From Archegozetes longisetosus (taxonomy: Eukaryota > Arthropoda > Arachnida > Sarcoptiformes > Trhypochthoniidae), in assembly GCA_018873245.2 (NCBI GenBank), contig JAEMBT020000006.1, forward strand, positions 7,585,855 to 7,649,854: a stretch of 64,000 nucleotides of DNA, in the 5' to 3' direction. Below the pieces are notes generated by a model. The model was given only the letters and a program-made list of their open reading frames with translations. It was not told the origin of the DNA and did no database searches. The translations under genes were made by a program, and so were the position numbers. The number at the start of each line of letters is the position of its first letter. The first letter of the stretch is position 1. Positions 41,748-57,200 of the stretch are shown one piece after another.

Positions 41748-43640
41748 CCACAGCAATTGTAACTTATCATCAGTTCATTTTAAGTTTTTATCCCTACATC
41801 TCATCAAAAGAGTGCAAATAGTTTTGTTCTTAACTGTAAATTTTAGTTTTTATTAATTTATATTGAGAGGTCTTTTCCAGCTTTTAATTCCTGATATTGT
41901 GTGATCGGTTTTCGATTCAATTTTGTTCGTATCTTTCGGTTCGGTATTTGCATAAAAATTTTTTAAAAAATATTGCCTGATAATATAAAGTTGCATTTGA
42001 TACTAATATAATGTAATCTCAGGAATTGAGCACAAATATCCAATAATTTCTATTAAAATCAAAATTTAAGAAACCACGGTAAAGCCTCTCTGATTTTGGC
42101 ACATGGTTCAGTGCTTTTTAAAAATCAATAACAATTGAGTCATATTTTTCAATGGCAATTTTCTATTGGTTCTTAAAAACCACTTAAGTGTGTGTCAAAG
42201 TTTTACAGGTTTTGCTGTATTAAGAATCAAACAATTTTTGTGATCAAATAAAGTTAAGTGATTTACACTTAACTTATTTGAGTATTTTCCTAATTTTCTT
42301 GAATAAACCTTCATTTTTCTCAAGTTATATTAAATCGTTTGTTCATTAATGCAATTGTACTCCAATATTTCAGTTGAACTTGTAATTTGTTCGATGGTTT
42401 ATTAGAATGTATATATATATAAGCATAAATTGAAGGCAAAATTACTCCATTTTAAACACACGAGCCTTCAACTCAAAAGATCAAAAGTCTGGACTTCATA
42501 GTAAAGCCAATCAAATAACGAGAATCAAACAGTTATCATAAAAACCTTATAACTAAATACGATCAAAATGAAATGAAGCTTTGTTATTTTATGATCAAAC
42601 TTGAGTCCAAATGAAATCATTTAGAGTGATTTCATACTTGTTAGAATAACGATGACAACGAAGGTTGAAATAGCTGAGACCTCAAGTTGATTAGTAGTTT
42701 AATAATAGAATATTTTGATTGATTTGTTTCTCATAATTGAATAAACTGCGAACAAGCATATTATTATACACTTATTGTTCTAATAGAAGTAGAATTAAAT
42801 ACGAAGTTTGACCTAAGTTATCATTGAAACTTTATATTGTTGAAGATTGCACTGATGCGATTACTCGTAAATATAACAAGTTATGTTTAGATAAATATCA
42901 TGTCAGCTCGAGCTGTGACCATACAAAATTAACTTCAGACTAGAGCCATTACTTTGTATTGAAGTACAAATTGAATGTAAATGATATTAAAATAGCTTAA
43001 TTGCTTCTACTATATTTACATACAAAACTACTCACTTAGTAGTTACTAATTAATAATTTGACTCTAATTTGCAAGTGAAAACTTGCAAGATATGACATTT
43101 TGCGACTAAAAGCCTCATAATATACTGAACTTTTGTAAAATTGAATCACGTAATTCGTTAGATTTATTGTTAAACTGTAAAAGCCTTAGACTTGAGTTGT
43201 TGGTAAGCTTGGAAAGGTAATTAAGCAGATTTTGTATGAACACTGGCAATCCTATTACATAAAAGTAATAAAGCAGTTGGCAAACAGTTGAAATAGAAGT
43301 AGGATGTTCTTCAGTTTGACAAAGAAGCACAATAATATGATTAGCATTATAATAAGGAAAATAATCAGCTCTAACTAGTGACCGGAAAGTTTATGGTTTC
43401 AATGAGAAGAGAAGCAACATATTTGTCAATGTTCCTCATCTAATAATTTTAATGATTGAGTCAATTTGGATTAATTTAGCGTCAATCAGAACAATGAGTT
43501 GTTGTTATAAGTGACTCAATAAATGAGTCAAGTTAATAAAGTCAATAAGTTTAATAAGTTCTCGGTCTCGTAATAAAGTTAAGCCAATAACCGGATATAA
43601 TCCAGACCAATCATATTTGTATTATCAAATATTACAACGT

Positions 43641-43661
43641 GTCTTCTCTCTCTCTCTCTCA
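43641..43661. repeat. (TC)n microsatellite
   Basis: Nearly pure TC dinucleotide run. Confidence 0.85.
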
Positions 43662-46600
43662 ACAACCTTCAGCTTAATATATTTGCTTCTCTTCTATGTT
43701 TTATTTCTGTTTATTTGACACAATTCGATAAATCGACAAAAAAATTGTTTGGCTTTTTTGTTGAAAATATTTTGTATGTCTTTCTGCCAATGATTAGAGT
43801 TGAAAAAAACAGACATATTTAGTACTTGTAAATCTAGTTGAGTTATGACATTTTTAGCAAATTTTGTCACTAATACAATCTTAAATGGATGCAATAACCG
43901 ATATTCTAGTGGAAACTAAAGAAAATAATTATCATTTTTCATCTTCAATAGATTTTGTATACTGTGCAAAATTTGTCAGCACAAGATACCCATCGCGTAA
44001 ACCTTCAATCAAACTTCTAGATAATTAAAAAACAACTTTAATCTAAGATTTCACAATTAAACTTTAAAATAAATGAGTGCGAAGGATGTGACATAAAAAA
44101 TATGCAATTTTTTGTCGTAAATATGATGAACTGAATTAAATATCATAAGAATTTCAGTGGGCTTTGTAATCCTTGTATTGAATAACTAAATAAAGCGACC
44201 ATTCGAGTGATTGGAGCGATCATTTTAAAGTAATCTCAAGTTTTAAACTTTGAGCCAAATATAATCGTTTATAAATGACAGATCATTTGCATAGATTTAA
44301 TCAAACATTTGAAATGATTTGAAACTTAGTAACTATCGGTTCCAATTGCTTGAGTCAATTAGAATAGATTGAATCAATAGATTATATCTGTTGCCCTTTC
44401 GTAAGGATATGATCCAATCGCTTCTCCATTTATCTTACGACTCATCAAATTAAATCGAAATCTATTTTTAATTTCAGTTTTCTTGTTTGTAAACTTAATT
44501 TAAGTGACGTTTTTATGACGATCAGAGCCAATACCCAAGTACATTGAATCGAGCATAAATAAGATGAAAAGATGATAACTTTTATTTTCTCTTTCAAATC
44601 AGTTTCGGGTTCTATAAAAATATTCAAATACTTGTGAGTGGCTCACTTTGAGTTCGTTAATTGTTTATCTATTATCTTATTTTGATCTTTGTTAGAAAAA
44701 TAATATAATTAAAGCACACAAATTGTCTTCAATTTGAAGAAAATTTAGATTTCCGCTTCTTAAAAGTTTTCTAACCTAAGTCCATAATCTTTTTTACCAT
44801 TCGGTATCACTTCCAATTTCCGATAAGTATAGTAAGTGAACAAAATAAAGTATGAAAAATAACTCCAATTTTACCATAATTGTTGCTTTTCAAAATAGTA
44901 GTTCATTTATCAGACAAAAGGTCACAAATTATTTCAACAAATTTGATGTGATTTTGTTTTAGATCATAAAGTGTGAACTTTTAATTGAGAGACAAACAAA
45001 TTATTGTAAATCTGCAACGTGTTGCAAGCAATAGGACTAATTCATAAGTTAATTGGTCTGGTTTCACTCATAACAATTGAAACTGAGTCTAGCAGAAACC
45101 CTTTTGAAATGATCCATTTTTCTGTAAAAATCGATTAAAAATTCGATGAACTTCATTTTCAGGTATATTTACTCCTTCAATCAGTGATAATTATGCATAA
45201 TTCAAATATAATTACATGATTTCTATTGTTACTGAGATGAATTTATAATGAATTGCCCAACTTCTTGATGGTGTTTCGATTTTTTGCCAACTGTTATTAA
45301 ATCAAATGAGTTTTTTGATTCTTCTATTTTAAGTTTCTTACAATGTTTCATGAGTTATGAAGTTTTTATTAGTAATTTATCATTCAAGTCATTTCTATAT
45401 TTACGACTGTAAATTCGTTTTAGTCATCAAACGAATGCTTGCATTGATTTATATAGTAAAAAAATTATGAAGCACTAATTCATGATATGATCTGAAAAAA
45501 AATAAAATTTTCAGTTTTTTTGCTTCAACCCAACTGTTTCTATGTTTGCGAGTCGGTTCAATAGGAAATATAGAAAGACTAAATAAAATGTAGCAGGACT
45601 AAATAGAAACAAATTAGTAGCACATATCTTGATTAAACCTGACTTCAGAAAACTAGAGCCTTTCAGCAATTTCTAGTTAAATATAATAAATAATTGTCAA
45701 AATTTATATATATTTAAAAGCCTTATTGAAAGTTTTTAATAAAATGTGTTTGAAAACCTAGCCTTGTCATCAAAATAAGAGTTTTGATCCACATTTTACG
45801 ATGTCATTCAGTATTTTTTAGAACTTTGATTATGGCCTTTATAACCATCAAACAGACATTTAATATATTTTCGACAAGTCTCAAATTAGAAAATGTTTAA
45901 AAATATATTGAGTATATTTGTGTGAAGCCTAAGAGAAATAAGTAATGTCATCATTTGGAAGCATTGATACAAAAAATGCAAAGTTTTGCATAGGTGGCAA
46001 AAAATGTTTTAATCGAGGTCTCAATACAAGTGTATTGACAGTTAAACTAGTTGTCAGTTAGAAAGTTGAATTTTGATAAATTCAATTAAGACTGATAGTA
46101 TTAAACTTAATTCTAAAAATTAGCTCATTATTCCAGATGCAAAAGTAGTTTCTTGTTCAACATGCAAAAGTACTTAATTGCTGAAGATGCCTCTGAAAGC
46201 CAGTCAATCGAGTGTAATGTAATGATCACTAAACGTTCAATAGGTTTAAAGAAAAAATGTTGAGAAACCAGTTCCGACCTTGGATTCCATTCGATTGGAT
46301 TGAGTTGGCAAAGAATAGGACACTATCTATTAAACGAGAAATTGGTGCGTTTGTGCCACTTATCATGTGCAATATTACGCCAATACAACAATGGGTCAAA
46401 TGCTATTTAGAAATTTTAAGATTACTTCTAAATAACTTCTGAATAATCGTTTTATTTCGATCACTCTTCCTATAAGATAGAGATCAGGTTTTTCACTTTA
46501 CAATTCTGTGGATTAATCGTTTCCTTACAGATTAGACCTATTGATACAAATGCATAATCTTTAGAATATTAACATATCATGTTATGAGGTGTGTATTCAA

Positions 46601-46984
46601 TTACCCTATTGTCTATCCGACAATTATTCAAATGACTGGCGACGGGCGTCAACACCAGTTAGAAATCAGTTAGAATTGAGTTACATTTCAATATGAATTA
46701 CTTTGAATAGAATTAATGAGTTGGGAAAAGGGAATCATTGTTAGAAGTGATAAAAGAAATGTGATCAAAGAAATGTGATCAACATGTGTTCCACTTTCAC
46801 TCTTGTTGTCTAATAGCAAAGGAGTAGACAATTTAACGTCTGTTATGCTCTAAAAATGTGGCATATCATTAAACTGCCTACAGCTAGAGATGCGACCTTT
46901 TCAGACGCTATGTTTCAAACTCATCCTTACGCTAAGTCTTAAAACAAGGACAATCACGTTCTTAGAGAGACAAACTATATGCAA

Positions 46985-47004
46985 ACAATTATCGCGATAA
47001 TTGT
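46985..47004. other. Perfect 20-bp palindrome
   Basis: ACAATTATCGCGATAATTGT equals its own reverse complement. The central TATCGCGATA is a form that palindromic DNA-binding proteins can use, but no binder is implied. No gene adjoins it. Confidence 0.5.
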
Positions 47005-47154
47005 CACAATGACGAAAAGCTAAACCGACAAACATTTCCATCTCAATAGCATTGACACGATTGAAAGTGATACTGAATTTGATAGAAATATCAACAAATT
47101 CAATTAAAATCTATCAAATGAGAGGTAAACAGCGTGATTGGTGCCACGGACACG

Positions 47155-47245
47155 AAAATAGTGAGAATAGTAGTTATTATTTGAATTTAGGATAAAATAG
47201 TGAGAACAGTAGTTGTTATTTGTATTTAGTATAAAATAGCTAAAA
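47155..47245. repeat. About 40-bp tandem repeat, two and a half copies
   Basis: Units start AAAATAGTGAGAAYAGTAGT and include GTTATTTG and ATTTAG; a third partial unit (AAAATAGCTAAAAGTAATAA) follows. Confidence 0.7.
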
Positions 47246-47933
47246 GTAATAATTGCACTTATGCCAATTAACCGGTCATAAACATTATTAAAAATAACCA
47301 AATCACTAATTATTACTACAGATCTTACGCAGAGTTTGCTCTTCAATTTTCTTGTTTAAATAGTATAAATCACGTTTTGAGAGTAGGACTGGATCAGAAT
47401 GTTTAAGAGTCTATCTTCTAACTAAGTGGTTAGGAGCTGTACTGAACCAAATTATATCATATAGTTTAGTTAGGGGGAAAACTGTTCACATTGTTCACCT
47501 ACTTTCTTGAGCTGCAATTGGTGCCCACTGTCATGTGGCACACTTTTCGTCATTAACATTATATGTTAGAGCACTTAATCGAGATAAGCGTTAGCTCATT
47601 GCAAGTCCCGTTATTCGCACCGTTAGTTATCTGACCAGACAAGCGCCGACTAGCAGTTCTTTCAACTAAAAAGTTAAACTTTTACGGAACTAACGTTTTT
47701 TCTAGTTATCATGTGAATAGTCTAAGCACTGCAACTGCTGTGCTTTTTGTTAAGGAAGACTAACTTTTCTTATTTATAGTTCCATTAGATTTGTTCATTC
47801 AACACAACAAATATTCAAATAAGTTATATGTAAGACTAGATTGCTTCCAATTCTTGTTATTGAGGACGTTATCAAATATTTATCCCACAGGAATACAACT
47901 AATCAAATGAAATGGTAGGTTGAAAACTTTTGT

Positions 47934-48010
47934 TCAAAATGTTTTTATTGATAATTAGCTTACAGTTTATTTGAAAATGTTTTTATTGCTAATTAGCTTA
48001 TAGTTTGTAT
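47934..48010. repeat. About 38-bp tandem duplication
   Basis: Two copies of AAAATGTTTTTATTGNTAAT followed by TAGCTTAYAGTTTRT. Confidence 0.75.
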
Positions 48011-49334
48011 GTATAAATAAACAGCATTAAACTCGCATTGAATGACTCGCAAGAACAGTTAATTTGTAAGATGATTAAACTAAACTTCAAATTTGATTAA
48101 AACCATTCATTTGTCTGAGAATGTTTTGGTTCATTGCCTTCATTATTGTACTTAAGTTTAGATTTGAGTGTTAGGATAGATTTTGCACTTGGGATTTTGT
48201 TATTATTTACACGACCTAAATATAAAGAATAACACTGAATCAATCGGTATAAAATCATTTAAATTAATAATATAGTGAATAAATAACCCATATGCAACAT
48301 TAGCAACACTAACAACTTATTACTCAATCTATAAGGATATAACGCATACCAGTTTTTCTCTACTTAAATCCTTGGTAACTAACACTAATTAAGTAGTGGC
48401 CCACAAGTCACTCACTAATTCTAACTTTAATATATAGAGTTTAGTCTATTCTTTTTATATTTTGTAATCCATTTGGCAGATATGCGAGCAAACTATTGTT
48501 AGATTAGATTCAAACTTATAAGCTTTGATTTTTGTAAACATATACATGTACTTTTTTGTCTGTTTTCGCAATTTTAACTGTAGTTTAACCAAAGTGTTAT
48601 CATTATTCAAATAAACAGCCCATCAAAATAATAAATATGAAAGATAAACAATCTTATCTTTTGACTTTGGAAATAATAGGATTTTAAACTAAAAACTAGC
48701 TCGTTGTGTCTATCATTTTATAGACTGATGCACATAACGAACAACAATTACATAGTATTCACATTGATTATTATTAGTTCAATTGTATGAATAGATAAGT
48801 CGACTGTATAGTAATTTGTCATATACAATATTCTTCCACAAATAGCGATCAATCTCAAAACAAATTCATCGTTTCTTTTATCTGCTTCACTTCACTGAAC
48901 CTAATTGTTGATCAAACTTAAGACTGTTACAAAAACCGAAAAACTCACGGAATTTGCCTAACATTTGAATTTATGTATTTTTACATTCAAACTTCAATTT
49001 AATTATGCTTTTCAATTGTTTAAAATGTTGTTAGTTAGCAATTTAAATGTTATTTTTTCCGTTAAAATCATTATTGTACGCATGGGGAACGTTCTTAAAG
49101 TGTGTTTGTTAGTTTCAATCGAAGTAGTGGTCATTCACATTAAATTATTGTTAAGAATTAACCTCAATAAACAGTAGAGCGAAAGGCCTAAACAGATTAT
49201 CAACTAATTGAAGGTTCGATCTATGAGTGAACACAGTCTTTCACAGAGTCTAGACTAATACGTACAATAAGTGAAGGTTCAAGTCAATAATGAATCGATT
49301 TGTTTTATTGCAAAATTAGTTCTAATTTCTAAAT

Positions 49335-49361
49335 GTCTCTCTCTCTCTCTCTCTCTCTCTC
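49335..49361. repeat. (TC)n microsatellite
   Basis: Pure CT dinucleotide run, the longest simple repeat in the interval. Confidence 0.85.
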
Positions 49362-49514
49362 CTCGCAATGTCCTTAAACTGTCTGAAACTGAGTTGAATT
49401 TCTACAAGACTTATAGATTGAGTTACGCCACTCCTTCTACTTACTGTTTGACTTATTTTACCAGATATTAACCTTTTTGGCAATTAATAAAACTAAAAAT
49501 GTATTAATAATTAC

Positions 49515-49811
49515 TCAAGATAACATATGTGACAAAAGTTGACTACCTGTTGCTACAGCCCTGAGCTTTATTCTACCAACAGTGAAAGCTGTCCTAATGA
49601 CCAGTTGTTTAGATTTGAATAGAGTTTTTAGAACTTTGCTAAAAACAAAATAAGGATATGCTTTATTCGCTTTTTCCCTAAACAAATTTAAGTCCATCGT
49701 TTGCCGCGCTTTTTCAATCCAAATATTACGTACATCCACAGCTATTGTGTCCCAGTCAACAAAATGATACATTCTCTTCCAGGTCATACAATTCTTCTGT
49801 TTTTTATTCAA
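49515..49811 (-). other. Unassigned exon-like ORF (98 codons)
   Basis: Open minus-strand frame with more GC and less biased composition than its flanks. It includes WKRMYHFVDWDTIAVDVRNI and RTAFTVGRIKLRAVATG. An acceptor-like AAAAAACAG lies at its start and a donor-like ACAG|GTAGTC near its end. No family recognised and no partner exons found, so it may be a decayed gene fragment, a transposon relic or chance. Confidence 0.25.
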
Positions 49812-52800
49812 TTCAAATCGATTCTACAATCAAATCACTTTATTCAGTTTTAATCAGTAGTAAATTTGATTAAAACTCAATGAAAACTTGTTTGTATTAG
49901 ACTACAAACAATGTATTCAACTTATATAAGTTTAGACTAGTCAACATGAACATTCAATGGTGCTAAGTAATGTTTGAAAAGTTTTCAAACTAAATCAAAT
50001 AAATACAATATAACTGACATTCATAGCATCTTCTATATATAGACTGTTTTTATATTTTGTCGTTTCATGTGATTAGAGAGCAATTGTTCTGATTTCGTGA
50101 TTCAGATACAATCATTTTCTTGGCTATTGACCAGTTGTGAAGCTTAACAGACTTTAATCAATATTTCAACACTAATGGATTGAATAAAACTGATTGAAAA
50201 AATTTCAAATTACCACTATTGAGTTGGTTGAAAACGTGAATTCATTGAAAAACAACTCATAAAAGGTTTAGTTAGAGCATCTATTTTAAGCTTTTATTCA
50301 CCCATTTGTCGCTCGTTTCCAAAAATTGCTTTTTCGGTCATTATTTATTATTTCCACGTCTAGTCAAATGTGAATATTTCTTAAAAATCAGTGCAATTAT
50401 AATGATATTCAAATGAATTGGAGTCGTTTTGTAGTGGCGCGATTGCAATGAATAAGAAATTTCTATCTACAATTGAACCCTCATTTAGCTCTCATTTATT
50501 TAGTTAATGCCTCCAACAATATCTATGGGAAAGTTTTAAGCAATTAACTACTTATAAACATCCATTTCTAAATAGCTACGTTTGAAATCGTTTTTCTTTG
50601 TTTCGTTCAAACGTTCTCCAGCTTAGAATATTCTTTCATTCATCAAACACATTTATTGATTTTCTTTAAAAATCAAAACTTTTGTCCATAAGTCATGTTT
50701 GATATTAAAAATATAAATAAAATTTCCAAAAAACTTGACGACTCATTATTTGATGAGTTGCAGATGAGTTGCAAAACGGATCTTAGCGTAACTAATTGTT
50801 AGATAAAGTTTTCAAATTTGATGATAAATTGAGTGCTTTTGAAAATTGACTCCGCATAATAGGTTTAGAATTATTTCGAACTATGTTCAAAATACTTTCA
50901 AGCAATTTTCTATTTAGTTGGTATGAAATTTGTGAATCATACACGCAAATTTGAGCAGAATTGCATCTAAATTGTGCTCTCATGCTATGTCTTCAATAGT
51001 GGGAAGATCTACTCGTGATTTAGTTACAAATTTGATCGTTTCTTTAAGATTCATTCATTCATAAAACTCAACTCAGTTTAGAGTTTGAGACATTGTCTAG
51101 AATAAATTTTAGAGTCAATTACTGCTATTGAGTGAAGAAAAAAAAATATTTGAAGAGTTTAAAACATGAATAATCTGTTTAGGCATTAAGTGATTTAATG
51201 TGCATAAGAGAGTCAAACAAATAAGGTTACAGAAAAATACTGTATTTGTTTTGCACCGTTCCGCTTATTAAGTAAACGTTTAGACTTATGGGACACGCTA
51301 TAGAATATCCTTATTATAATTAATTAAGTGTTAAATCAAATCATCTACAGATAAATATCTTATTGTCAGCAAACAATGTGTTTATTGAAAGACTTGATTA
51401 CTTTAATTTAGTTTCTCTGTTGCTTAGGGCTTCAAATTGTGTTTAACTTTGTTTGCTCTCACTTTTAAAACTATTATCACAACAAATAAAGATCAAAAGA
51501 TAAAAGCATTGCTCAACTTTAAGTATGATTTCAATTTTGCATTAAATTGAAAATGCAATTTTATGGCTATTTTATTGTGTTTTGAAGGATTGCATGTTTT
51601 GCCCGGAAACTCGATTGAGATTTGAAATGAAAATCGATTGTAACAGTTTTTTATTTTTACAAAAGTTATACAATCCTCCAATACTACTTAATTATTGATA
51701 GATTGCTAATCGATTACAAAACTGTTAAATAAGATAAAACTTTTATGGCTAAAATGTTAGATAAACAATTATTAGATTTATGCTCAGGGCTTAGAGTTAA
51801 TCGAATTAAATGAGAAAATCAATCCGAAACTCGTTTTCTGATAAATGCATTTCGTTGGATAATAGCTATACTTTTTATTCAAAATGTTCAAAATATACAT
51901 TGAAATGGTTTGCTTAATTCCTTGACCTAAATATAAATATAAATTATAGCAGTTCTTAAGTCATATGCCTGAACTTTTGCTAATTGTCGTAAAGGACAAA
52001 ATATACTTGCAACACGTCAGTATTATAAATATTTGTTAGAACCAAATACCCAAAGGCGAAGGTGTTTCTCTTTTCTCATTTATTACTTGTCTCATCTCTC
52101 CTTCAACCAAATCTACACCATGACCATTTTGTCTCAAACTCTCTATTGTTTCTGGTCAGTTTGTTCCAATCAACTTTGTTCTGAAGTGTTCAATAAAAAT
52201 GATTGATAAACATGAAAAACTCCATTTTCTTACAGTTTTCAAGTTATTCGTTAGTTCAATATTTGGATCACTTCATGGAATTCGAAGCATTACAAAAATT
52301 GTCTAAAGTATTCAGTTCTTGTATTTCATGATGAAATAATTTTTCATTTATTAAAGCACACAAAACTTAGCAAGCGTAAAGTTTTTCTCAGGCATAAAAA
52401 GTAGCTCTAACTGTATATGATCATGATTTTTTGTATTGTATTTGGATTGTAAATTTACTAAATTCAATTTAAAAAATGCAAAATTTATTCATAAACAGTA
52501 TAATTACATAGTTTCATATTGTATGCCAATCACATGTTCAATCTAAGTGAATATTTTAATTAATGATATGTTTGATCACATTTATGTTAATGAAAACGTG
52601 TGTCTGAGACCGTTTTGAAATGGATTGTTGCATTCAAGTATTATTCGATTTATACTTTCATTTTTTCCAAATTAAGGAATGTGATTTGCCTAGATAAACC
52701 TGAATGGAATATTTTGAAACATGAATTTACAGTTACATTACAAATATAGATAAGTTAAAATACGACTTTTCCCAAAACGAAATAACTTTCGTCCGCTCCA

Positions 52801-54213
52801 TAAGTTAAACTTAATATATAATTGAGAAGGAATGTATAAAACTATTGGGTGGGACTGTTCACTTAATTTTCTTAGAAAAACCAGTTAAATCAATGCTAAA
52901 GTTCCTTTATTAGTTATTCAAAGTTACTTTAAATATCAAATTTACTGCAATATTGTGTTTCTGTAGTAATTATTTTAATATCAGATTATTTCGATTTGAT
53001 CATGTCATTCAATTTAGTTGTTTCACATTTGGTCGCAATTCATAGATCACGTATAAGTTGGTAATTAATACGACTTGTTCTCTATCAAAGGTTGTTGCAA
53101 CATATCCGAACTAATTACAAAGTATATGAATTAGAGAACTGAAAATCGTTATCGATCTTTATTGATAGGTCTTTAGAACAAAGAAAATTTAAAAGTATTT
53201 AATGCAAATTAGGTAATCACTATAGCATATATTAATAAATTTGAATAACTAATTCTCACATTCCAACCAGTGATTCAAACATAACTTAAGAGTCTTTTAG
53301 TTCAAATTGATGATTTATGATTTTCGGTTTGTTTCCTTCACAATCAATGATTCAATGAATCAATTATAAAAACTTGAAAGCTCGTAACAATTAGTTCACA
53401 CTTCAGTAATCCAACCTTCAGTCAATTAATTTGGAAAACATTGAAATTATCGTCTGGTTACTTAAAAACGAAAAAATATTCATCAGGGGAAATATTTGCA
53501 TAAAAGTTAAATTAGCATTGTTTTATTGAGACCAGAAACATGCTTGTAAGCGTGCAGTACTTCATAAAATAGCCTTATCCGAATGAATGGAGAAGAATCT
53601 GATCTAAAAAATAACAATATCGTAAATACGCCAACATTTGTACAATACACAAATATCATAGTAGAATCAGTGCAAACAATGCAAAAACTATTCCTTAGGT
53701 ACCATTTTAGGCTAAAGTATTTTGAACAATGAATAAACTATCGTACTTATAAAAATTCATATGTTATCGTTGATCTTTGCTGTAAGATTAAGAACTGAGT
53801 AAAGACGAGCAGATATGTGAAAAGTATAGGCTGTTTTGAAAATCGACCTAAAAGCTTATTCTTCAATTACTATGTCTGAGAAAAGGGGGATATTGAAAAT
53901 GATTTTTACTTGATAAGTGAATTTCTTATTCTACAGTTAGTGCTATATTGAGGTTATTTAGATACATTTCTAGATATAATGCTAATGTAGTATTGCATTG
54001 ATAAAGAAATGAATGCTGTTTTGTTCATAACAAATCACCCTTGAAATACATTATAAGGAAACAATACAAATATATTAAGTCAATACGAATAAACCATTAT
54101 TTTCTTTTATTAATAATCTCTATATTCATACCATTGCATGTATAGTAATGAATGCATAGAGATAGTAGATATGAAATATGAATTGTTAACTAAAACATTT
54201 TATATTTTGATTT

Positions 54214-57200
54214 ATGCAGGATTTATTAAGAACAATATTACCAGTTCTCCTATTCGTTAGCATTGGATTACAAATAGCGCAACCAAAGAGAATTTTAAGT
54301 AAGTATTCCACTCTAACACATTTATTCATTTTCATGCCAGTCTCTAATCGTAGTTATTATCGATGACCAGGAACTATACTTTTTCTAAACATATTCAATA
54401 AAACATTTCTCATGCTATGCAATCATGACTAATGTCAGGAAAAGAAGAATACAATTGTCAATCCTTAAAAGACAGCAAAGTTTCAGTGCTGTTATTTCAA
54501 CTAAAATAGGTTTTTCACATAGCTATAAAAGATAATAATGAGCATAACACTGATAACCTTTAACAATGCATAACATCTTCTCAATTGACTTAAAAATATT
54601 CTTCCAAATTGCTAGCAAAACATCCTAAACGATTAACTGCTTCACATGTTCAGCTATTTATTTCTTGTTTTTTTTTTCTATAAAGAAGAGTTTTTATTTA
54701 ATTTGATTTGGAAATTGATTCTGTTTTGCTTGACAAAGCCGTATGCAGAATGAATAGAAAAAGAGCTCAGCTTTTCTGTTAGCTATTGTGAATAATTGAA
54801 TGAAATTGAGCATAATTTTATTTAATAAGATATAAAAACCTAATAGTACTGAAGAGAATATAGTTATTAGTTGTTTTTATATTCATCAGCTCAAGAGTTA
54901 GCAATTTATCCTCATTTCAATAGGAAATATGTTATGGGACATTACTTATTCAAATCCTCAGTTTTATTCGGCTTATAAAATGTGTTAAATACAATCGCGA
55001 ACAATAAACTATTCATATATTATTCTAAGTAGTTTTAGATTTATGGTCACTACAATTCAATGTTTAGCGAGTTAATTACTTAATTATTATTGTCTTATGT
55101 CAGTTATTAAACCAGGAAACTTATTATAAACTTAATTTAAGTTATTTTAGCTCAAATTAAAGACAAGTCCTTTCGTTTTTCATAAGTTAGTTTAATAAGT
55201 AGTTTTGGCTTGATTGGGCAATAATTGAAACTCTGACTCTTTATTCTACTTAACAATCTATGCATTAGTTAACAATCTATTCATAATAATACCGTATTAA
55301 GCTCTCCTGTCCTATCGAGCGGATCACGCTCACCAGTAATTATTCTAACTTTTAATCATTCTACTTTTCGTTAATCTCAGCTCCATTATTTTCAACGCAT
55401 GTATTATTTAAACTAAATTGACCACCTTGATCGCGCTTTTCTACTTCATTATAAGTGAGCGTAATTTGCAAGAATCAGATAAGAGATAGCGTTGTAAAGC
55501 ACACGATTGCTTCAAACATTAAAGTTGCGCTCAAATTTGAATTGAGTAAATAAGCATCGAATGTTTTAGACTAACACTACTTACAATCACACTTAGTATA
55601 AACTATTTTCGATTAAGACTTTTCAATGCAACTTTGAGGAAATTGTGCTCACTTTACTATTACTATATATGTATAACTATTGATTATATGTACTTTTTAT
55701 AGCTACACAATAGATAAACCCAAAGATTAAGGAAAACTTCAAATTATAGAATGTAACCCTGACTTGTTCAAGTCTAAGATCCCTGATAGTTTAAATTGAT
55801 TCCTACTCTAAAATTAAATCATTGGCATTGAGAAGTTCTTTGTATGTAAAATAAACCAAGACTTGTTCGTAATCTTAATTGAAACCTGAGATTAATGATT
55901 CAAATGAAACTTTGCAGCTTTAAAAGTGATTGACATTAAGGATAGGCTGCTTTTATCTCGTTCTTCAACTAAATTCACTTTCCATCGATTAATTTATACA
56001 TTTTTTTATTTAATAAAATAAACTTTTATGTTAAATCTATATTGAATTTAAGAAAACGACTTTAAATTTTTCAGATTCGCGATTATTAAATCAAAAGTTA
56101 TCGAACACAAAATCAAATAAAAAGTTGGTTTGTTATTACACCAATTGGTCACAATATCGACCAAAAGAAGGAAAATTTTTGCCAGAAAACATTGACCCTC
56201 ATATCTGTACTCATATAATATTCAGGTAATGCTGATTCCGAGGCAATTTGACCGTTAGATCTAAATCTAATCAATATTTCAATAATAAACACTTAAGTCA
56301 ACCTAAACATAAAGACAGAATTTAGTCAATCTTAGCATTCATTAGATTTTCCAAAAGCAATTTAGTCCTTATTTAAAGAGATTTATTTTAAGTACTAGTT
56401 AATAGCGATTATTTTGATAAAACTATTGATAGCAAGCATTGAAGACAGTTTCGTAAAAGAAAACTGAATAAATTTAATTTTATCAATCGTTATATCAGTT
56501 GTTGCGACCAAACTAACCAAAATTAGTACTAAAAATATCATATCATTTTATAATTTAATTTAAACTTATTCTAAATTATTTGATGCGCTTAATTATAAAT
56601 CGATTCACGATTTAATCGCTATGGGCAAATTCTAGGTTTATAGATCCGACTCTCATTCATTTCAGATTAAGATCATTTTGAAATCAATTGTCAAGTTTTC
56701 GTTTCAATAAAACTTCAGTTTTCAAAATAAATTCAGAACTTGCAGTATTTCTATCTAATAGGATGTATCACTAATTGATGCCTTAATTTAGTTTTGATCG
56801 TTGATTTCTTTTTCATCATGATTCTAGTTTTGGATGGATGAAAGCTAATAAACTGACCTCATTTGATGCAACAGATGAGACAAAAAATGGCAAAAAAGGC
56901 ACTTATGAGAGGGTTATTGATCTCAAATCTCAGAATCCGAATCTCAAAGTTTTGCTCGCAGTCGGTATGTGAAGAAATAGTTGATAATTAGTTGAATCTG
57001 AACAAATTAAACTTGATTGTAATGTTAACTGTTAAGGGGGCTGGTCTTTCGGTACTGAGAGGTTTAAAGTCATGTCTTCCACCAGATATAATAGACAAGT
57101 ATTTATATTCAGTGCTATGGAATATCTCAGACAAAGGAACTTCGATGGTAATCAAACAATCATTCAAAATGAGTCTCCTGATTCAAACAAGATTTTCTTA

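Larger units (their letters stand above)
41588..54213. other. Gene-poor interval between TMEM178-like and chitinase genes
   Basis: 12.6 kb, strongly AT-rich. It begins with the 3' UTR of the TMEM178-like gene (a possible AATAAA at 42247-42252). The ORFs here are short and mostly unsupported; 46257-46442 (+) and 49515-49811 (-) are more GC-rich than their surroundings but not recognised. Simple repeats: (TC)n at 43641-43661 and 49335-49361. Confidence 0.6.
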
